This document shows, one piece after another, positions 43,859 to 53,633 of a DNA stretch of 64,000 bases. This DNA comes from Pseudomonas purpurea (GTDB lineage: Bacteria; Pseudomonadota; Gammaproteobacteria; Pseudomonadales; Pseudomonadaceae), in the NCBI RefSeq assembly GCF_039908635.1, contig NZ_CP150918.1, positions 2,294,001-2,358,000 of the forward strand, in the 5' to 3' direction. Both the position numbers and the translations under genes were made by a program. The notes under the pieces were generated by a model. It had not been told where the DNA came from and searched no databases. It saw only the letters and a program-made list of their open reading frames with translations. Position 1 is the stretch's first letter, and the number at the start of each line of letters is the position of its first letter.

Positions 43859-45089
43859 ATGCAAGAACAAACAACATTCCAACTGCTCGAAGTCGCCAAC
43901 GGCAAGCCGATCAAGATGTGGACGCAAGGCGTTCCGGTCGAAAACGAAGCAAAACAGCAACTGATGAACACCGCGAAGATGCCGTTCATCTTCAAGCACC
44001 TGGCAGTAATGCCCGATGTACACCTGGGCAAGGGCTCGACCATCGGCAGCGTGATCCCGACCGTAGGCGCGATCATTCCGGCGGCTGTCGGGGTGGACAT
44101 CGGTTGCGGCATGATCGCGGCGTGCACGTCGCTGACCGCCGCGGATCTGCCGGACAACCTGCACGGTCTGCGCAGTGCCATCGAAAGAGCCGTACCTCAT
44201 GGCCGTACGCTGGCCCGTGGTCGCCGGGACAAGGGAGCCTGGGAGGATATCCCGCAACAGGCTGACCAGGCCTGGGCGGCGCTCGATCCACGGTTCAAGG
44301 CGATCACGGACAAGTACCCGGCGCTGATCAACACCAACAACCGCAAGCACCTGGGCACGCTCGGCAGCGGCAACCACTTCATCGAGGTGTGTCTGGATGA
44401 GGCGAACCGGGTCTGGTTCATGCTCCACAGCGGGTCTCGCGGTGTCGGTAACGCCATCGGCAACCTGTTCATTCACCTGGCCCAGGACGATATGCGTCAG
44501 CACATCGCCAACCTGCCGGACCGCGACCTGGCCCTACTTCGAAGAAGGCAGCCAGCACTTCGATGACTACGTCGAAGCGGTGGGCTGGGCTCAGGATTTT
44601 GCCCGGCAGAACCGTGCGTTGATGATGCAGGCGGTGATTCAGGCGACACGCCAGATGATCAGCAAGCCGTTCGAGGTTGCGCTGGAGGCGGTGAACTGCC
44701 ACCACAACTACGTGCAGAAAGAGCGGCATTTTGGTGAGGACGTGCTAGTCACCCGCAAAGGCGCGGTGTCAGCCAGGAAGGGTGAGCTGGGGATTATTCC
44801 AGGCTCCATGGGGGCCAAGAGTTTCATTGTGCGCGGGCTGGGTAATGAGGAGTCGTTCTGCTCCTGCAGCCACGGCGCCGGTCGTACCATGAGCCGCACC
44901 AAGGCAAAAAGCATGTTCACCGTCGAGGACCAGATCCGCGCCACCGCCCACGTGGAGTGCCGCAAGGATGCAGCGGTGATCGATGAAATACCGATGGCCT
45001 ACAAGGACATCGACCACGTCATGCACGCCCAGCGCGAGTTGGTGGAAGTGCTGCACACCTTGCGTCAGGTGGTGTGTGTAAAGGGTTAG
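43859..45089 (+). CDS. rtcB: RtcB RNA ligase with apparent +1 frameshift
   Basis: GTP/Mn-dependent ligase joining 3'-phosphate or 2',3'-cyclic phosphate ends to 5'-OH. Active-site blocks are present: GVDIGCGM (metal Cys), GTLGSGNHF, LHSGSRGVG and the guanylylated His in SHGAGR. The frame changes at 44532-44534, where GGCC reads GGCCC; deleting one C gives 409 aa, normal length. Start ATG 43859, which is MQEQTTFQLL. Downstream HEAT gene follows at 4 bp. Confidence 0.95.
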
Positions 45090-45093
45090 AGCC

Positions 45094-46432
45094 ATGAAGT
45101 ACATGAAGGAGCTGGAGCGTCTGCAAAGTGGTCCCTACCCACTGACAGACTACGAAATCGGACAACTGGAGCGGCTCGGTGCCAGCTTGCACTCCTCTGG
45201 TGATTGCAGCGGATGGGTGGTGCTCAGCCGGTTTGGTAACGGTTTCGTGCGGGAGATCGCGGTACGTGCGCTATCTGTTTGTGCATCGGTCGATGCCTTG
45301 GTCGCGTTGCTCGAACGGCTGAATGACTGGGTCCCCCAAGTGCGGCAGCAGGCCGCGATCAGCCTGGAAAGTTACCTGATGCCAGAGCGCGTTGGCCTGC
45401 TTTTACAGGTGCTGGCTCCGCTGATGTCGCTGGCCCACAAGCAACGGGCTGATCACGGGGTAATGCTGGCCAGAGTTCGCGATGTAATGAAGGCGCCGCA
45501 GGCCCATGGGGAGGTAGTGAAAGCCTTTGTTGCCTCTCAGGGAAAGGTTGCACGGTTTCTCTTCAGGTTGTTGCTTGAAGGCGTCGCGGATCCTGTTGAA
45601 CTTCTGACGGTGGCACTCACTCATCGTGAAATGACGGTGAGGCAGATGGCGGTCGATGGTTGCGCTGCACTTCCCGTAGAAAAGGCCGTTGCGTTGTTGG
45701 AACTCGCCTTTGAAGCGCCAGGTTCCAGCGTTCGGGTCAAGGCACTGCGAGCGTTGCTGACACGTGTTGAAGACCCGCGTGAGCACGTGCGAGTCGCGCT
45801 ACTGGATGTTTCTGCGGCCATGCGTTGCCTGGCCCGTTGGGCGGCGCCGCGCTGGCAGCTCGATTGCCGGAGCGTGTTGTTGGCGAGGCTCACCGAACCG
45901 CTCCCCAGCACCAAGCGTGAATGGCTTGGGGTGATCGGATTGGCCAAAGAGCTGAATGAACCGCAGGCGGACGCCCTGTTGCGGCAAGCGCTGGAAACGC
46001 CGTTGGTGAATGTTCGAATACCGGCGCTTGAGGCCCTTGGTGAAAGAGGTTTGATGCAGCAGATCAACGCACTGGATGATCCTTCGGACAAGGTTTTCAG
46101 GTGTGCGGTCGTTCTGCTTCGACAACAACCCTGGGCCAGCGTGGACGAGTCATTGGAGGACGCAATGGCATGAGTTGCCGGATCATCGCCGAATGGCGTT
46201 GCTGAGGCTCAAACCGTATTGGCGTCAGGTGGAGTACCTGCTCCGACGCCGTGACCAGGCGACTACCGATGTTGCCCATTGGCGTGAACGGATTGGCCGC
46301 TGGTGCGACGCCGGGTATCCCTTGGTCGATCCACAGACGCCCAGGGCTCTTCGCGAAGCGCTGTTACAACGTTTGCAAGTATTGGAAGGTGCCGGGGAAT
46401 TGAGTCCGGGCACAATGAAGCGCCTGCGTTAA
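45094..46432 (+). CDS. HEAT-repeat-like protein in the rtc operon, apparent +1 frameshift
   Basis: All-helical protein of repeated ~30-residue units (VREIAVRALSVCASVDALVALL, VRQMAVDGCAALP, VRVKALRALLTRVED, VRIPALEALGERG). As read it stops at 46173, but the frame that follows (HRRMALLRLKPYWRQVEYL ... GTMKRLR) joins it smoothly if one G is removed at 46133-46135 (TGGCC reads TGGGCC), giving 445 aa. It probably acts as a scaffold or RNA/protein binder in RNA repair; family function not known to me. If the stop is real, a 79-aa ORF from 46193 remains. Confidence 0.7.
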
Positions 46433-46550
46433 GGGCGATGGATTGAGCACAGGGAGTTGCTGTTGGTGTTGAGCGTTATCGATGGAGTCTGCAACAGTGG
46501 CCCCTCAGCGCATTGATTGCCAGCACCACGGATTGAAAGGAAAGAGAACG

Positions 46551-46664
46551 ATGGAATTAGAAGATCGCCACCCGCTGAGCAGCGCGATGCGCGAGCGGGT
46601 ATTGGAAGAGCTGGAGCACATAGGCACTACGCATAAGGATGGACATGAAACAGGATGTTATTGA
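46551..46664 (+). pseudogene. Remnant of RlaP, RNA-repair nucleotidyltransferase
   Basis: 37-aa ORF MELEDRHPLSSAMRERVLEE... with AAAGGAAAGAG upstream. The first ~30 residues resemble the N-terminus of the DNA polymerase beta-like nucleotidyltransferase (RlaP) often encoded in rtc operons, which continues with a GSRAWGF-type motif; that part is missing and rtcA follows at once. I infer a deletion that left only the gene start. The frame ends by running into rtcA. It could also be an unrelated small ORF. Confidence 0.45.
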
Positions 46665-47673
46665 ACTGGACGGCGCTATCGGCGGCGGTCAGGTGTTACG
46701 CAGTGCGTTGAGCCTGTCGATGGTCACTGGACGGCCATTGAGCATCAAGAATATTCGGGCCAGGCGCAGCCGCCCCGGGTTGCTGCGTCAGCACCTGACG
46801 GCCGTGCTGGCGGCGGCTCAGGTGTGCGGGGCAACCGTGCAGGGCGCCGAGTTGGGCTCGCAGGTTTTGTCATTCATACCGGGGCCGATTCGCGGTGGCG
46901 ACTTCAGCTTTGCCATTGGTACCGCCGGCAGTTGCACGTTGGTGTTGCAGACGCTGTTGCCGGCCTTGCTGCTGGCGCCCGAGGTCAGCCGAGTGAGGGT
47001 CTGCGGCGGCACCCACAATCCTTTGGCACCGCCCGCTGACTTTCTTGAGCTTGCCTGGCTGCCACAACTGCGGCGCATGGGGGCCAAGGTCGAATTGCAG
47101 TTGTTGCGTCACGGCTTTGTGCCGGCCGGGGGCGGTGAAGTGGAGGTGCTTGTCCAGCCATCTCGGCTTGTGCCGCTGCATCTGCTGGAGCGGGGTGCTT
47201 TGCTGACACAGCGCGCCACGGCGCTGATCGCCGGAATCGCGCCTCATGTGGCCGAGCGCGAACTGCAGCAAGTCGGCAAACGGCTGGGGATGACGCAAGA
47301 CTCAATGCAGCGCATGGACCTTGATCAGGGGCGTGGGCCGGGCAATGTTCTGCTGCTGGAGTTTGTCTGTGAGCATGTGACCGAAGTGTTCAGCGCATTC
47401 GGCCAGTCAGGCCGCCGTGCAGAAGCGGTGGCGGATCAAGCGATCAATCAGGCCAGGGACTGGCTCGGCGGGGAGGCGGCGGTTGCCGAGCACCTGGCCG
47501 ATCAACTGTTGATGCCAATGGCGCTGGCAGGTGGCGGAAGTTTCACCACACCGCGCATGACCGAGCACCTGCACAGCAACATCGCAGTGATCGAGCGCTT
47601 TCTGCCGGTCACCATCGAATGCCGTGAGGAAGGACCCGACAGGTTGAAGGTTGAGTGCCGTCCGTTGGCGTAA
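46645..47673 (+). CDS. rtcA: RNA 3'-terminal phosphate cyclase
   Basis: 342-aa ATP-dependent enzyme turning RNA 3'-phosphates into 2',3'-cyclic phosphates, substrates for RtcB. Family blocks: LDGAIGGGQVLRSALSLS, SRPGLLRQHLTAV, GTAGSCTLVLQTLLPALL, and the adenylylated His segment MTEHLHSNIAVI. ATG 46645 preferred over 46639, as AAGGA then sits at 5 bases and E. coli RtcA begins likewise with MK. End of the RtcR-controlled operon. Confidence 0.96.
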   Translation: MKQDVIELDGAIGGGQVLRSALSLSMVTGRPLSIKNIRARRSRPGLLRQHLTAVLAAAQVCGATVQGAELGSQVLSFIPGPIRGGDFSFAIGTAGSCTLVLQTLLPALLLAPEVSRVRVCGGTHNPLAPPADFLELAWLPQLRRMGAKVELQLLRHGFVPAGGGEVEVLVQPSRLVPLHLLERGALLTQRATALIAGIAPHVAERELQQVGKRLGMTQDSMQRMDLDQGRGPGNVLLLEFVCEHVTEVFSAFGQSGRRAEAVADQAINQARDWLGGEAAVAEHLADQLLMPMALAGGGSFTTPRMTEHLHSNIAVIERFLPVTIECREEGPDRLKVECRPLA

Positions 47674-47689
47674 TGAGTCGGGCTGGCGT

Positions 47690-48787
47690 TTAACTGCGTG
47701 ATAGGTGAGTTGACGGGGCAAAAGCATGTGCATGTCCCACCGCGCTGATGTGCACCGTGCTGCCTTGTTCGGGGGCGTTGATACCGGTACTGCGGACCAG
47801 TAACGAGCGGTTGACCGCAGAACCGTTGAGGGTGGAATCAGTCGCCGTCAGTTCCACCGTCAAGGTGCAGGTGTTGCCCCCAAAGTCCCGTTCAGTGACC
47901 ACCCCGAAACACCCTTGTGTCGGTGCGTGACTTACGTTCAGGCTGGAGACGTGGAGCTGCTCGGGTCGCAACATGATCCGCGCTGCACCATCAGGCGAAC
48001 TGGCATTGACGTGGATGTGCCCCAGGTCGCAAGCGGCCCGACCATCCTTGATCAACGCCGGCAGTACCACGGCGTCACCGAGGAAAAACGCTGTTTCTTC
48101 ATCATGCGGTTGCAGGTACAGGTCCATGGGGGCACCGGCCTGCACTAGTTTTCCCTGGCGCATGACGGCCAATTGATCGGCAAAGGACAGCGCTTCCGCC
48201 TGATCGTGGGTCACCAGGATGGTGGTGACGCCAGCCTCGCTGAGCAGCCTGGCGACCATTTTGCGCATCGAGGCTCGCAGGCCGGTGTCCAGCGCGGAAA
48301 AGGGTTCATCCAGCAGCATCAGTCTCGGGCGTTGTGCCAGGGCGCGGGCCAGGGCTACACGCTGTTGTTGGCCACCGGACAGTTCGTGGGGCCAGCGCTG
48401 GCCCATGGCGGGGGGCAGCGCAACCATGTCCATGAGTTCGGCAATCCGTTCGTGTTTCGAGGCGGCGTTGCCTGCAAGACCGAAACCGATGTTGCCGGCC
48501 ACTGTCATGTGTGGGAACAGCGCGCCGTCCTGCGGCACGTAGCCGATCAGCCGTCGGTGCGCCGGTACTTCTGTCGTGTTGTCGACCAGGGTCTGACCGT
48601 TGAGTGTGATGCTGCCCGAGTCGGGCAGTTCGAAGCCGGCGATCATCCGCAGCAGAGTGGTTTTACCGGACCCTGAAGGACCGACAATCGCGGTGCGGCT
48701 GCCGGTCGCGATGGACAGATGGATATTTTCCAGTGCCCGCTGCGAACCAAAGGATTTGGAGATCGAGGTCAGTTCAAGAGCGTTCAT
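47690..48787 (-). CDS. Ferric iron ABC transporter ATP-binding protein (FbpC/AfuC-like)
   Basis: 365-aa ATPase. Walker [10 protein letters not shown], signature LSGGQQQR, Walker [13 protein letters not shown] and H-loop LVTHDQ are intact; the C-terminal ~120 residues form a TOBE-like regulatory domain. The last gene of a Fur-linked operon with the permease (4-bp overlap) and binding protein upstream. Start at 48787; the open frame continuing to 49444 lies inside the permease gene and is not coding. Confidence 0.92.
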   Translation of the reverse strand: MNALELTSISKSFGSQRALENIHLSIATGSRTAIVGPSGSGKTTLLRMIAGFELPDSGSITLNGQTLVDNTTEVPAHRRLIGYVPQDGALFPHMTVAGNIGFGLAGNAASKHERIAELMDMVALPPAMGQRWPHELSGGQQQRVALARALAQRPRLMLLDEPFSALDTGLRASMRKMVARLLSEAGVTTILVTHDQAEALSFADQLAVMRQGKLVQAGAPMDLYLQPHDEETAFFLGDAVVLPALIKDGRAACDLGHIHVNASSPDGAARIMLRPEQLHVSSLNVSHAPTQGCFGVVTERDFGGNTCTLTVELTATDSTLNGSAVNRSLLVRSTGINAPEQGSTVHISAVGHAHAFAPSTHLSRS

Positions 48788-50379
48788 CGGCCTGCCGTAC
48801 GTTTGGATTGGTGATAAAGAAGACCGGTCAGTGGCAGCGAAAGCAGGATCATGATCAGCGCATAAGGTGCCGCGGCGGCATAGTCGATTTCGCTGGTCAT
48901 CGCCCAGAACCCGGTGGTCAGTGTGCGTGTACCGTTGGGCGCGAGCAGCAGGGTGGCTGTCAGTTCGTTGGTAATCGCCAGGAACACCAGTGCTGCGCCA
49001 GCGGCGGCACCCGGCGCCGCCAGACGCAGGGTGATCAGCCATAGTGCACGGGCGGGTGACCGACCGAGGCTTCGGGCCATGTTTTCCAGCTCGACGGGGG
49101 CCTGGGCAATGCCGGCCCGCAAACTGACCAGGGCTCTGGGCAAAAACATCAGCAGGTACGCCAGCAACACCGTCACGGTGGTCTGGTAAATGGGCCGGGC
49201 AAAATGGATGGTGATGGTCACCAAGGCCAGCGCCACGACGATGCCCGGTAATGAACTGGTGATGTAATTGCAGCTTTCGAGCACGCGGGGCAGGCGTCCC
49301 GGTGAGCGGATCGACAGCCAGGCGATCGGAATTGCCGCGCACGTGGTGAGGGCCGCGCCGGCCGCGCCCAACAACAACGTCTGCTGCAGCGCGGGTAGCA
49401 GCTCGTCGAGTTGCCAGACGTGCGTGCCGCCCGCGATCAGCCATTTACCGAGCGTGATCAATGGCACCCCAAGCGCCAATGCGCTGGTCGTGACCATGAG
49501 CAGTTGCGCCACCCATCGAGCCTTGCGACTCAGGCGCGCTGTTCGCTGCTCGCGGGCACTTCCAGAACCCACGCGCGCGTAACGCGCCTTGCCACGGGCC
49601 GCCGACTCAAGGGTCAGCATCGCCAGGCAGCACAGCGCAAGTACGCCGGCCAGCATTTGCGCGGCAGGGCCGTTGAAGGTGGATTTGAACTGGTCAAATA
49701 TTGCGGTGGTGAACGTGTCGAAACGGATCATTGCGTACAGGCCATATTCGGCCAGCAGGTGCAGTCCGACGAGCAAGGCGCCGCCGCAGATTGCCAGCCG
49801 CAATTGCGGCAACACAACCCGGAAGAACACGGCCCAGGGCTTGAGCCCCAGCGACTCGGCGACATCTTCGATGGCCGGATCAAGGCGCCGCAACGTGGCG
49901 GCAACCGGTAAATAGAGGAACGGGAAGTAGGCGATCACCGAGACCAGCACTCCGGCAAACAACCCATGAATCGGTGGCACCAGGCTGACCCAGGCGTAAC
50001 TGTGAACGAAGGCTGGTACCGCCAGCGGCGCGGTTGCCAGCAATGACCAGGCGCGACGTCCCGGCAGGTTGGTGCGTTCGGTCAACCAGGCCAGCGCGAC
50101 ACCCAATGCGATGCACAGCGGTATCGTGATCAGCACCAGCAACACGGTGTTGAGCATCAATTCTGCAACCCGTGGCCGGAAGACCAGCGCAACGAGGGTC
50201 GACCATCCGGTCTGTACGGACACGCCAATCACGAACACCAGCGGCAACAGCGCCAGCAGTGAAACCAGCACCGATAATCCGACCACCCACGCGCCGCTGC
50301 GGCTCCCAAAGGAGCCGCGTGATCGCCTGCGCAGGTGAACGGGAACCGCCGAAGCGACTCCCGCGATTGGTTCGGGCAT
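48784..50379 (-). CDS. Ferric iron ABC transporter permease (FbpB-like)
   Basis: 531-aa fused permease with two sets of six helices and two EAA loops ([22 protein letters not shown] and [22 protein letters not shown]), typical of iron(III) importers of the FbpB/SfuB type. ATG 50379 preferred to TTG 50382. It overlaps the ATPase gene by 4 bp and follows the binding protein gene by 3 bp. Confidence 0.93.
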   Translation of the reverse strand: MPEPIAGVASAVPVHLRRRSRGSFGSRSGAWVVGLSVLVSLLALLPLVFVIGVSVQTGWSTLVALVFRPRVAELMLNTVLLVLITIPLCIALGVALAWLTERTNLPGRRAWSLLATAPLAVPAFVHSYAWVSLVPPIHGLFAGVLVSVIAYFPFLYLPVAATLRRLDPAIEDVAESLGLKPWAVFFRVVLPQLRLAICGGALLVGLHLLAEYGLYAMIRFDTFTTAIFDQFKSTFNGPAAQMLAGVLALCCLAMLTLESAARGKARYARVGSGSAREQRTARLSRKARWVAQLLMVTTSALALGVPLITLGKWLIAGGTHVWQLDELLPALQQTLLLGAAGAALTTCAAIPIAWLSIRSPGRLPRVLESCNYITSSLPGIVVALALVTITIHFARPIYQTTVTVLLAYLLMFLPRALVSLRAGIAQAPVELENMARSLGRSPARALWLITLRLAAPGAAAGAALVFLAITNELTATLLLAPNGTRTLTTGFWAMTSEIDYAAAAPYALIMILLSLPLTGLLYHQSKRTAGR

Positions 50380-50382
50380 CAA

Positions 50383-51399
50383 TTACAGCAGCCCGGCCTG
50401 AGTCATCAGCTCGACAGCCTTCTTACTGTTGAGCTTGGAGACATCGACCGCAGGTGCGTCCAATTGTTGAAGCGGAACCAGTTTCGGGTTGGAGGTGGCG
50501 TTTGCACCCACTGCGTACTCGAACGAATTGCCGGTCTTGAGAATGCCCTGGCCTTCTTTGCCAGTGACCCACTTCAGGAACGCCTGAGCTTCATCCTGGT
50601 GTTTGCTGGACGCCAGCACGCCACCGCCGGACAGGCTGACAAAGGCGCCCGGGTCTTTGTGCTTGAAGTAATAGAGGGCTGTGTTCTTGCTGTTCTCGCC
50701 GGTTTTGGACTGGTCGACGAAGCTGTAGTAGTGGTAGATCACGCCGCTGTCGACCTGGCCGGCATTGACGGCTTTGAGCACTGCGCTGTTACCCCGGTAG
50801 ACGGAGGCATTGGTCTTCATCGCCTTGAGCCAGTCAAGGGTGGCGGCTTCACCTTTGAGTTCCAGTACAGCGGCAACGATGGCCTGGAAGTCGGCGCCCG
50901 CAGGCGAGGCGGCCCAGCGACCTTTCCAGCTTGGGGACGCCAGGTCGAGGAGGGATTTGGGCAGGTCGGCTTCGGTCAGCTTGCTTTTGTTGTAGACGAA
51001 CACTGTGGAGCGCGCCGCGATGCCGACCCACTTGCCATGAGCCGGACGATAGGTCGAGCCGACTTGTTCCAGAGTGGTCGGGGCAACTGGCGCGAACAGG
51101 CCGGCGTTGTCCACCAGCACCATGGCCGGCGAGTTTTCGGTCAGGAACACATCGGCGGGGGACGACGCGCCTTCCTGCACGATCTGGTTGCCCATTTCGG
51201 TGTCATCACCGTTGCGAACCGTGACCTTGATCCCGGTCTCACGAGTGAAACCCTCCACCCAGGCCTTGGTCAGGCTTTCGTGTTGCGCGTTGTAGACCAC
51301 GATGCCGTCGGCACTTGGCGCCGCGTAGGCCTGGCCGGCGCTGACAAGTGCAGTGGCCAGCAGGGCCTTTTTGAGGAAAGAAGGGATACGAGTGATCAT
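50383..51399 (-). CDS. Periplasmic ferric iron-binding protein (FbpA-like)
   Basis: 338-aa binding protein of the Fbp/Afu type. Signal peptide ends GQAYAAPS, mature start DGIVVYNAQHESLTKAW. The iron ligand YHYYSF (paired Tyr) is present near residue 230, with the N-terminal QHE ligand region. A Fur-like box lies about 84 bp upstream. It takes free ferric iron, complementing the siderophore locus next door. Confidence 0.94.
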   Translation of the reverse strand: MITRIPSFLKKALLATALVSAGQAYAAPSADGIVVYNAQHESLTKAWVEGFTRETGIKVTVRNGDDTEMGNQIVQEGASSPADVFLTENSPAMVLVDNAGLFAPVAPTTLEQVGSTYRPAHGKWVGIAARSTVFVYNKSKLTEADLPKSLLDLASPSWKGRWAASPAGADFQAIVAAVLELKGEAATLDWLKAMKTNASVYRGNSAVLKAVNAGQVDSGVIYHYYSFVDQSKTGENSKNTALYYFKHKDPGAFVSLSGGGVLASSKHQDEAQAFLKWVTGKEGQGILKTGNSFEYAVGANATSNPKLVPLQQLDAPAVDVSKLNSKKAVELMTQAGLL

Positions 51400-51482
51400 T
51401 CTGTCTGCAGCTCCTGGAGGGTTTTCGGCAACGGGTTCGCACCGCAAGCAGGCCCGCGCCTTAAGCGTAGACCAGAGCAATC

Positions 51483-51501
51483 AATGCGAATTGTTTGCAT
51501 T
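51483..51501 (-). promoter_or_regulatory. Fur box candidate upstream of the FbpA-like gene
   Basis: AATGCGAATTGTTTGCATT resembles the 19-bp Fur consensus GATAATGATAATCATTATC, with dyad AATGC/GCATT. Position suits repression of the iron operon. Confidence 0.65.
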
Positions 51502-51553
51502 CGAATTCTGCCGGGGAATTTAGAGCCGGGAATGAGAAAAAAACGTCAAATAA

Positions 51554-51772
51554 ACGGTTAACGAATGTCATTTCCGTTGGGCGAACGACACGGCGCAGGT
51601 GCTCGCCCCGGCATTGCTTGGGTCGGACAATGGCAGGGCCGTAAACGTTGCCGTGTACCGCTTTGTGAAAATCGCCTTCGACAAGGAATACGTCGCCCAC
51701 AACCGCAGCGGCGACATCATTGATGTGGGCGCCCCTCGCACCCTTGGCCTGGTGCTGCGTTACGACCTGTAA
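51554..51772 (+). pseudogene. 3' remnant of a TonB-dependent siderophore receptor gene
   Basis: 73-codon open frame with no start. The translation is the C-terminal end of an outer-membrane beta-barrel: DNGRAVNVAVYRFVKIAF, then NRSGDIIDVGAPRTLGLVLR and the ending RYDL. It is on the strand opposite to the flanking ABC genes, so it is not part of the intact receptor at 54888. It is likely left by deletion of a second receptor gene. Confidence 0.7.
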
Positions 51773-51822
51773 ACCATCCGCGAGGAGTACTCCCCGCATC
51801 TGGTTTTAGCGTGCGGGATGCT

Positions 51823-52578
51823 TCAGACGATATCGTCGATCAGGATATGGCTCAGTTCCCTGGAGCATGTCTCGATCCGGGTTTCGATTCGATAGACCTC
51901 TCGCAACATCTGGACCGTGATCACCTCTTCACTGGGGCCGCAGCCCTGAGTGGTGCCGTTGGCGATCACCAGCACCTGATCGGCAAACCGCAGAGCCTGA
52001 TTCAAGTCATGGATTGCGATAAACACAATGATCTGCCGACGCCGGGCCAATGATTTCATGAAGTTCAGCACCTGTACCTGGCGGTGCATGTCCAATGCGC
52101 TGGTTGGCTCGTCCATCAGCAGGACTTCCGGTTCGCGCACCAGGGTCTGGGCAATGGAGACCAGTTGTTGCTGGCCACCGCTGAGTTCACTCAGATTGCG
52201 TGACGCCAGCATGCTGATCCCCAATGCATCGAGTACCTGATCCACCTGCTGGAGTTCGTCATCCTGCACCACCCAGCCGGGGCTTTGTTGTTTGCGCGCC
52301 AGCAGGATCGATTCGTAAACCGTCAGCCTGGCACTGCCATTAAGGCCCTGAGGCATATAACAAATGCCGTCGGGGCCTTTTTGCGAGTGCTGCACGATCA
52401 CCCGGCCGGGCCCTTCGAGCAATCCGGCCATGCGTTTGAACAGGGTGGATTTGCCCGCTGCGTTCGGCCCTACCACTGCAATCACCTGGCCGGCGGTAAA
52501 GGTCCCGGTGCTGATGCCTGACAGGATCGGGCGATTGCCGTAATGGGCGCCGATGTTCTTCAGTTGAAGGGTCACCAT
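51823..52578 (-). CDS. Siderophore ABC transporter ATP-binding protein (FecE-like)
   Basis: 251-aa ATPase with Walker A GPNAAGKST, signature LSGGQQQL, Walker B VLLMDEPTSALD and the H-loop IHDLNQALRFAD, as in FecE/FepC. Overlaps the permease gene by 7 bp. Last gene of the minus-strand siderophore transport operon. Confidence 0.93.
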   Translation of the reverse strand: MVTLQLKNIGAHYGNRPILSGISTGTFTAGQVIAVVGPNAAGKSTLFKRMAGLLEGPGRVIVQHSQKGPDGICYMPQGLNGSARLTVYESILLARKQQSPGWVVQDDELQQVDQVLDALGISMLASRNLSELSGGQQQLVSIAQTLVREPEVLLMDEPTSALDMHRQVQVLNFMKSLARRRQIIVFIAIHDLNQALRFADQVLVIANGTTQGCGPSEEVITVQMLREVYRIETRIETCSRELSHILIDDIV

Positions 52579-53633
52579 GATTGTTTCTTCCCACCCAGAA
52601 TCAATGCGATGAAAAAGGGCACGCCGATCAGCGAGGTGACCACACCGATGGGGAAGATCGCCCCGGGAATTAATGTCTTGCTGACCACCGAACTGGCGGA
52701 GAGGATCAGTGCCCCGGTCAGCAGGGACGCGGGCAGAAAGAAGCGCTGGTCTTCGCCGATCAGCATCCGGGCGATGTGTGGCCCCACCAGGCCGATGAAG
52801 CCGATGGTGCCGACGAACGCTACCGGAAATGACGCAAGCAGGCTGACCATGATCAGCGTCTGAAATCGCAGGCGCCGCACATTGATGCCGAAACTCGCGG
52901 CCTTGTCGTCACCCAGGCGCAGGGCGGTCATGGCCCAGGCACGGTGGGCGAAGATCGGCAGGGTGATCAGGATCACGGCGCCAATCACTGCGAGCTTGGG
53001 CCAGGTGGCTTTCGTCAGGCTGCCCATGGTCCAGAACACCACGGCGGCGACCGCTTGTTCGGTGGCGAAAAACTGCACCAGCGCGAGCAACCCATTGAAG
53101 GTGAACACCAGCGCAATACCCAGCAAGACGATGGTTTCGGCCGTGACGCCACGGCGCAGGCTGAGGAAGTGGATCAGCAGGGCCGAGAGCATCGCCATGA
53201 TGAACGCGTTGATCGGCACCATGTACTGCGCGGCCAGTGGAAACAGCGCCACCCCGAAGGCGAGGCCCAGGGCCGCGCCGAAACTGGCGGCGGCGGAAAT
53301 GCCGAGGGTGAACGGGCTGGCCAAAGGGTTGTTGAGGATGGTCTGCATCTGCGCGCCGGCCAGGGACAGCGCGGCGCCGACTGCCACCGCCATGAGGGCC
53401 ACGGGCAGGCGGATCTCCCACATCACCACACGGACCTGAGCTGCCGCCGTGTCCGGCGACAACAATGCATTGAGCACTTCGCCCAAACGGTAGCGGGCCG
53501 GTCCCAGCGCCAGGTCGAGCAGCACGCTGAATATCAACAGCAGCACCAGCGCCACCAGCACCAGGCGCTTTCGCAGTACGCGGTGGCGGTAAATATCGCC
53601 TTGGGTAATGTGTGCCGTATCCGGGGTGTTCAT
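52572..53633 (-). CDS. FecCD-family siderophore permease
   Basis: 353-aa inner-membrane permease with about ten helices. Family blocks: R-L-P-V-A-L-M-A in the first third (RLPVALMAVAVGAALSLAGAQ), NPLASPFTLGISAAASFGAA, and the cytoplasmic coupling loop GFIGLVGPHIARMLIGEDQR. Only one permease gene is seen, so a homodimer. Overlaps the binding protein gene by 4 bp. Confidence 0.95.
   Translation of the reverse strand: MNTPDTAHITQGDIYRHRVLRKRLVLVALVLLLIFSVLLDLALGPARYRLGEVLNALLSPDTAAAQVRVVMWEIRLPVALMAVAVGAALSLAGAQMQTILNNPLASPFTLGISAAASFGAALGLAFGVALFPLAAQYMVPINAFIMAMLSALLIHFLSLRRGVTAETIVLLGIALVFTFNGLLALVQFFATEQAVAAVVFWTMGSLTKATWPKLAVIGAVILITLPIFAHRAWAMTALRLGDDKAASFGINVRRLRFQTLIMVSLLASFPVAFVGTIGFIGLVGPHIARMLIGEDQRFFLPASLLTGALILSASSVVSKTLIPGAIFPIGVVTSLIGVPFFIALILGGKKQSW

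Noticed and set aside
46193..46432. Independent 79-aa gene after the HEAT protein
   Set aside because: It joins the HEAT frame smoothly if one G is removed at a GGCC, as in the other broken genes, and it lacks a good ribosome-binding site of its own.
48788..49444. Long N-terminal extension of the iron ATPase
   Set aside because: It is Arg/His-rich out-of-frame reading of the permease gene, which has normal permease helices in its own frame.
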